This document shows positions 6,506-7,248 of a stretch of 7,248 nt of DNA, piece by piece. The translations under genes and the position numbers were made by a program. The stretch comes from Gammaproteobacteria bacterium (lineage in GTDB: Bacteria > Pseudomonadota > Gammaproteobacteria > Cardiobacteriales > Wohlfahrtiimonadaceae). The DNA is taken from contig BHEQ01000101.1 of the NCBI GenBank assembly GCA_003864535.1, positions 1 through 7,248 on the forward strand. Direction: 5' to 3'. Position 1 is the stretch's first letter; the number at the start of each line of letters is the position of its first letter. Below the pieces are notes generated by a model. It made no database searches and was not told where the DNA came from. It saw only the letters and a program-made list of their open reading frames with translations.

Positions 6506-6523
6506 AACTGGTACGAACCAGTT
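6506..6523 (-). promoter_or_regulatory. Perfect 18-bp palindromic operator of the aga PTS operon (GntR/HutC-like)
   Basis: AACTGGTACGAACCAGTT on the plus strand is an inverted repeat with 7-bp arms around ACGA. The core TGGT-N4-ACCA matches the operator form known for GntR/HutC amino-sugar regulators such as DasR and NagR (about ACTGGTCTAGACCAGT). It lies just downstream of the -10 region, over the expected transcription start, where a bound repressor would block initiation. On the minus strand it is followed by TTTAAATTT, so a 5' mRNA hairpin is a second possibility. The regulator gene is not in view; E. coli AgaR itself is DeoR family, so a different regulator type is inferred. Confidence 0.65.
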
Positions 6524-6529
6524 AGGGAA

Positions 6530-6558
6530 GTATTAAATATTATGCTTAGTTTTGTCAA
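6530..6558 (-). promoter_or_regulatory. Sigma-70-type promoter of agaV-agaW-agaE
   Basis: On the minus strand a perfect -35 TTGACA lies at 6558-6553. The -10 is less certain: TTTAAT at 6537-6532 (five of six matches, 15-nt spacer) or TAATAC at 6535-6530 (17-nt spacer). Either puts the start point at about 6520-6527, at the edge of the operator, and leaves a leader of about 40-45 nt before TTG 6479. Confidence 0.6.
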
Positions 6559-6722
6559 GCAAAAGATGGGAGAAATTGATATGAGAATCTTTATATGGAT
6601 ATATCAATATAATCAAATATTAATATCAATAGAGTAGTTATATATTTATTGCTTAAGTGTTTTTTTGCTAAGCAAGCTCATAAAATTCATAGAGGTATCA
6701 TGAATAATATGAGCATGCATGC

Positions 6723-7247
6723 TTACTTAGTATTGCCTTCATGTGCGGCTCTAATTTGCAAATAGCTTTGCATCCGCCTGCGGCTTATTGTTTGAGTGTG
6801 GATAAGCTGTGTAAACACACAATCAGGATCTTTTAAATGGCGACAATCTCTGAACTTGCATTGTCCTAAGTGTGGATAAATTTCAATAAAGCCGCGATCT
6901 ATATCAGCGGTGCTCATATGATCAATCTCAAAACTGCGTACTCCTGGGGAGTCAATAATAAAGCCGCCATTGGGTAAATCATATAAAGCACTCGCCGAGG
7001 TTGTATGATTGCCTAGCCCTGTTTTGGCGCTAATTAATTGGGTTCTTATGCCTAAATCTGGCAGTAATACATTGGTTAAGGATGATTTGCCCACACCTGA
7101 TTGTCCGACAAAAATACTCGTTTTATCTTTTAAAGCTTCATTTAATTGCTCCATACCAATATGAGCATGATTTTGAGTCGGGCTTGCGCAGCATAATAAT
7201 ACGCGATAACCAAGTTGGGTAAACTCCTCAATTAAGGCATCTTGAGG
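6723..7247 (-). CDS. rsgA: Ribosome small subunit-dependent GTPase RsgA (C-terminal part, open at right edge)
   Basis: RsgA is a circularly permuted GTPase that binds the 30S subunit late in maturation and helps release RbfA. The frame is open to the right edge, so the N-terminal OB-fold and the G4 motif are outside. ATG 7154 is internal: codons upstream of it (EEFTQLGYRVLLCCASP) are typical RsgA sequence leading into the G5 region. In the 175 visible residues, G1 is GQSGVGKSS at 48-56, G2 lies near GLGNHTTS at 77-84 and G3 is DSPG at 99-102. The C-terminal zinc site is CKFRDCRH with Cys130, Cys135, His137 and Cys143. The protein ends with the usual basic helix (RRRMQSYLQIRA). All expected motifs are intact. 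Its stop is about 165 nt upstream of the aga promoter on the same strand, so the two are probably separate transcription units, although I see no strong terminator between them. Confidence 0.95.
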   Translation of the reverse strand, partial: PQDALIEEFTQLGYRVLLCCASPTQNHAHIGMEQLNEALKDKTSIFVGQSGVGKSSLTNVLLPDLGIRTQLISAKTGLGNHTTSASALYDLPNGGFIIDSPGVRSFEIDHMSTADIDRGFIEIYPHLGQCKFRDCRHLKDPDCVFTQLIHTQTISRRRMQSYLQIRAAHEGNTK

Positions 7248-7248
7248 A

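Noticed and set aside
6581..6637. 18-codon plus-strand ORF with GGGAG 8 nt upstream, divergent from agaV
   Set aside because: It is too short and too AT-driven in composition, with no promoter or conservation evidence. A chance Shine-Dalgarno match is likely in this spacer.
6649..6675. Inverted repeat TTGCTTA/TAAGCAA with a 13-nt loop downstream of rsgA
   Set aside because: The stem is only 7 bp and AT-rich, and neither strand has a T-tract directly after it, so I cannot support a terminator call.
6712..6723. 12-bp perfect palindrome AGCATGCATGCT touching the rsgA stop codon
   Set aside because: It is a simple alternating GCAT run, with no loop, no second copy noted and no link to a promoter; probably chance.

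Overview
The window is AT-rich and densely coding. It looks like a gammaproteobacterium with a small-to-moderate, low-GC genome. The main evidence is protein likeness: the three PTS proteins resemble the enterobacterial N-acetylgalactosamine (GalNAc) permease subunits AgaV, AgaW and AgaE almost end to end, and the right-edge gene is a standard RsgA GTPase. Genus cannot be assigned from the sequence alone.

Left part (plus strand, about 1-3366): a Snf2-family helicase gene enters from the left edge, followed 15 nt after its stop by a SWIM zinc-finger gene. The two form one operon of a recurrent bacterial pairing. The helicase is not intact. Its reading frame breaks at 522-564, where a short A-rich unit occurs as two 14-bp copies and one 15-bp copy. 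The N-terminal piece (3-545) and the helicase piece (634-2637) lie in different frames, yet together they read as one family member of about 878 residues in view.

Middle part (minus strand, 3370-4317): a Bcp/PrxQ-type peroxiredoxin lies tail to tail with the SWIM gene, only 3 nt between stop codons. Upstream of it in the same direction is a small unannotated ORF of about 54-64 codons. It has a good AAGGAG-ATG start, but the frame breaks by one base (likely GATTTTGGC to GATTTGGC). A 15-bp GC-rich hairpin at 4232-4266 separates this unit from the PTS operon.

Right part (minus strand, 4318-6558): an agaV-agaW-agaE operon encodes EIIB, EIIC and EIID of a mannose-family PTS, probably for GalNAc or another amino sugar. 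No EIIA or catabolic gene is in view. A TTGACA promoter and an 18-bp perfect inverted repeat (TGGT-N4-ACCA core, as in GntR/HutC-type amino-sugar regulators) sit just upstream. The first gene appears to use a TTG start. Past an AT-rich spacer, the C-terminal 175 codons of rsgA run off the right edge.

The most notable points are the repeat-associated break in the helicase gene, the second frame break in the small ORF before bcp, the peroxiredoxin without the usual resolving cysteines, and the compact promoter-operator of the incomplete GalNAc PTS. No CRISPR array, tRNA, rRNA or insertion sequence was seen.
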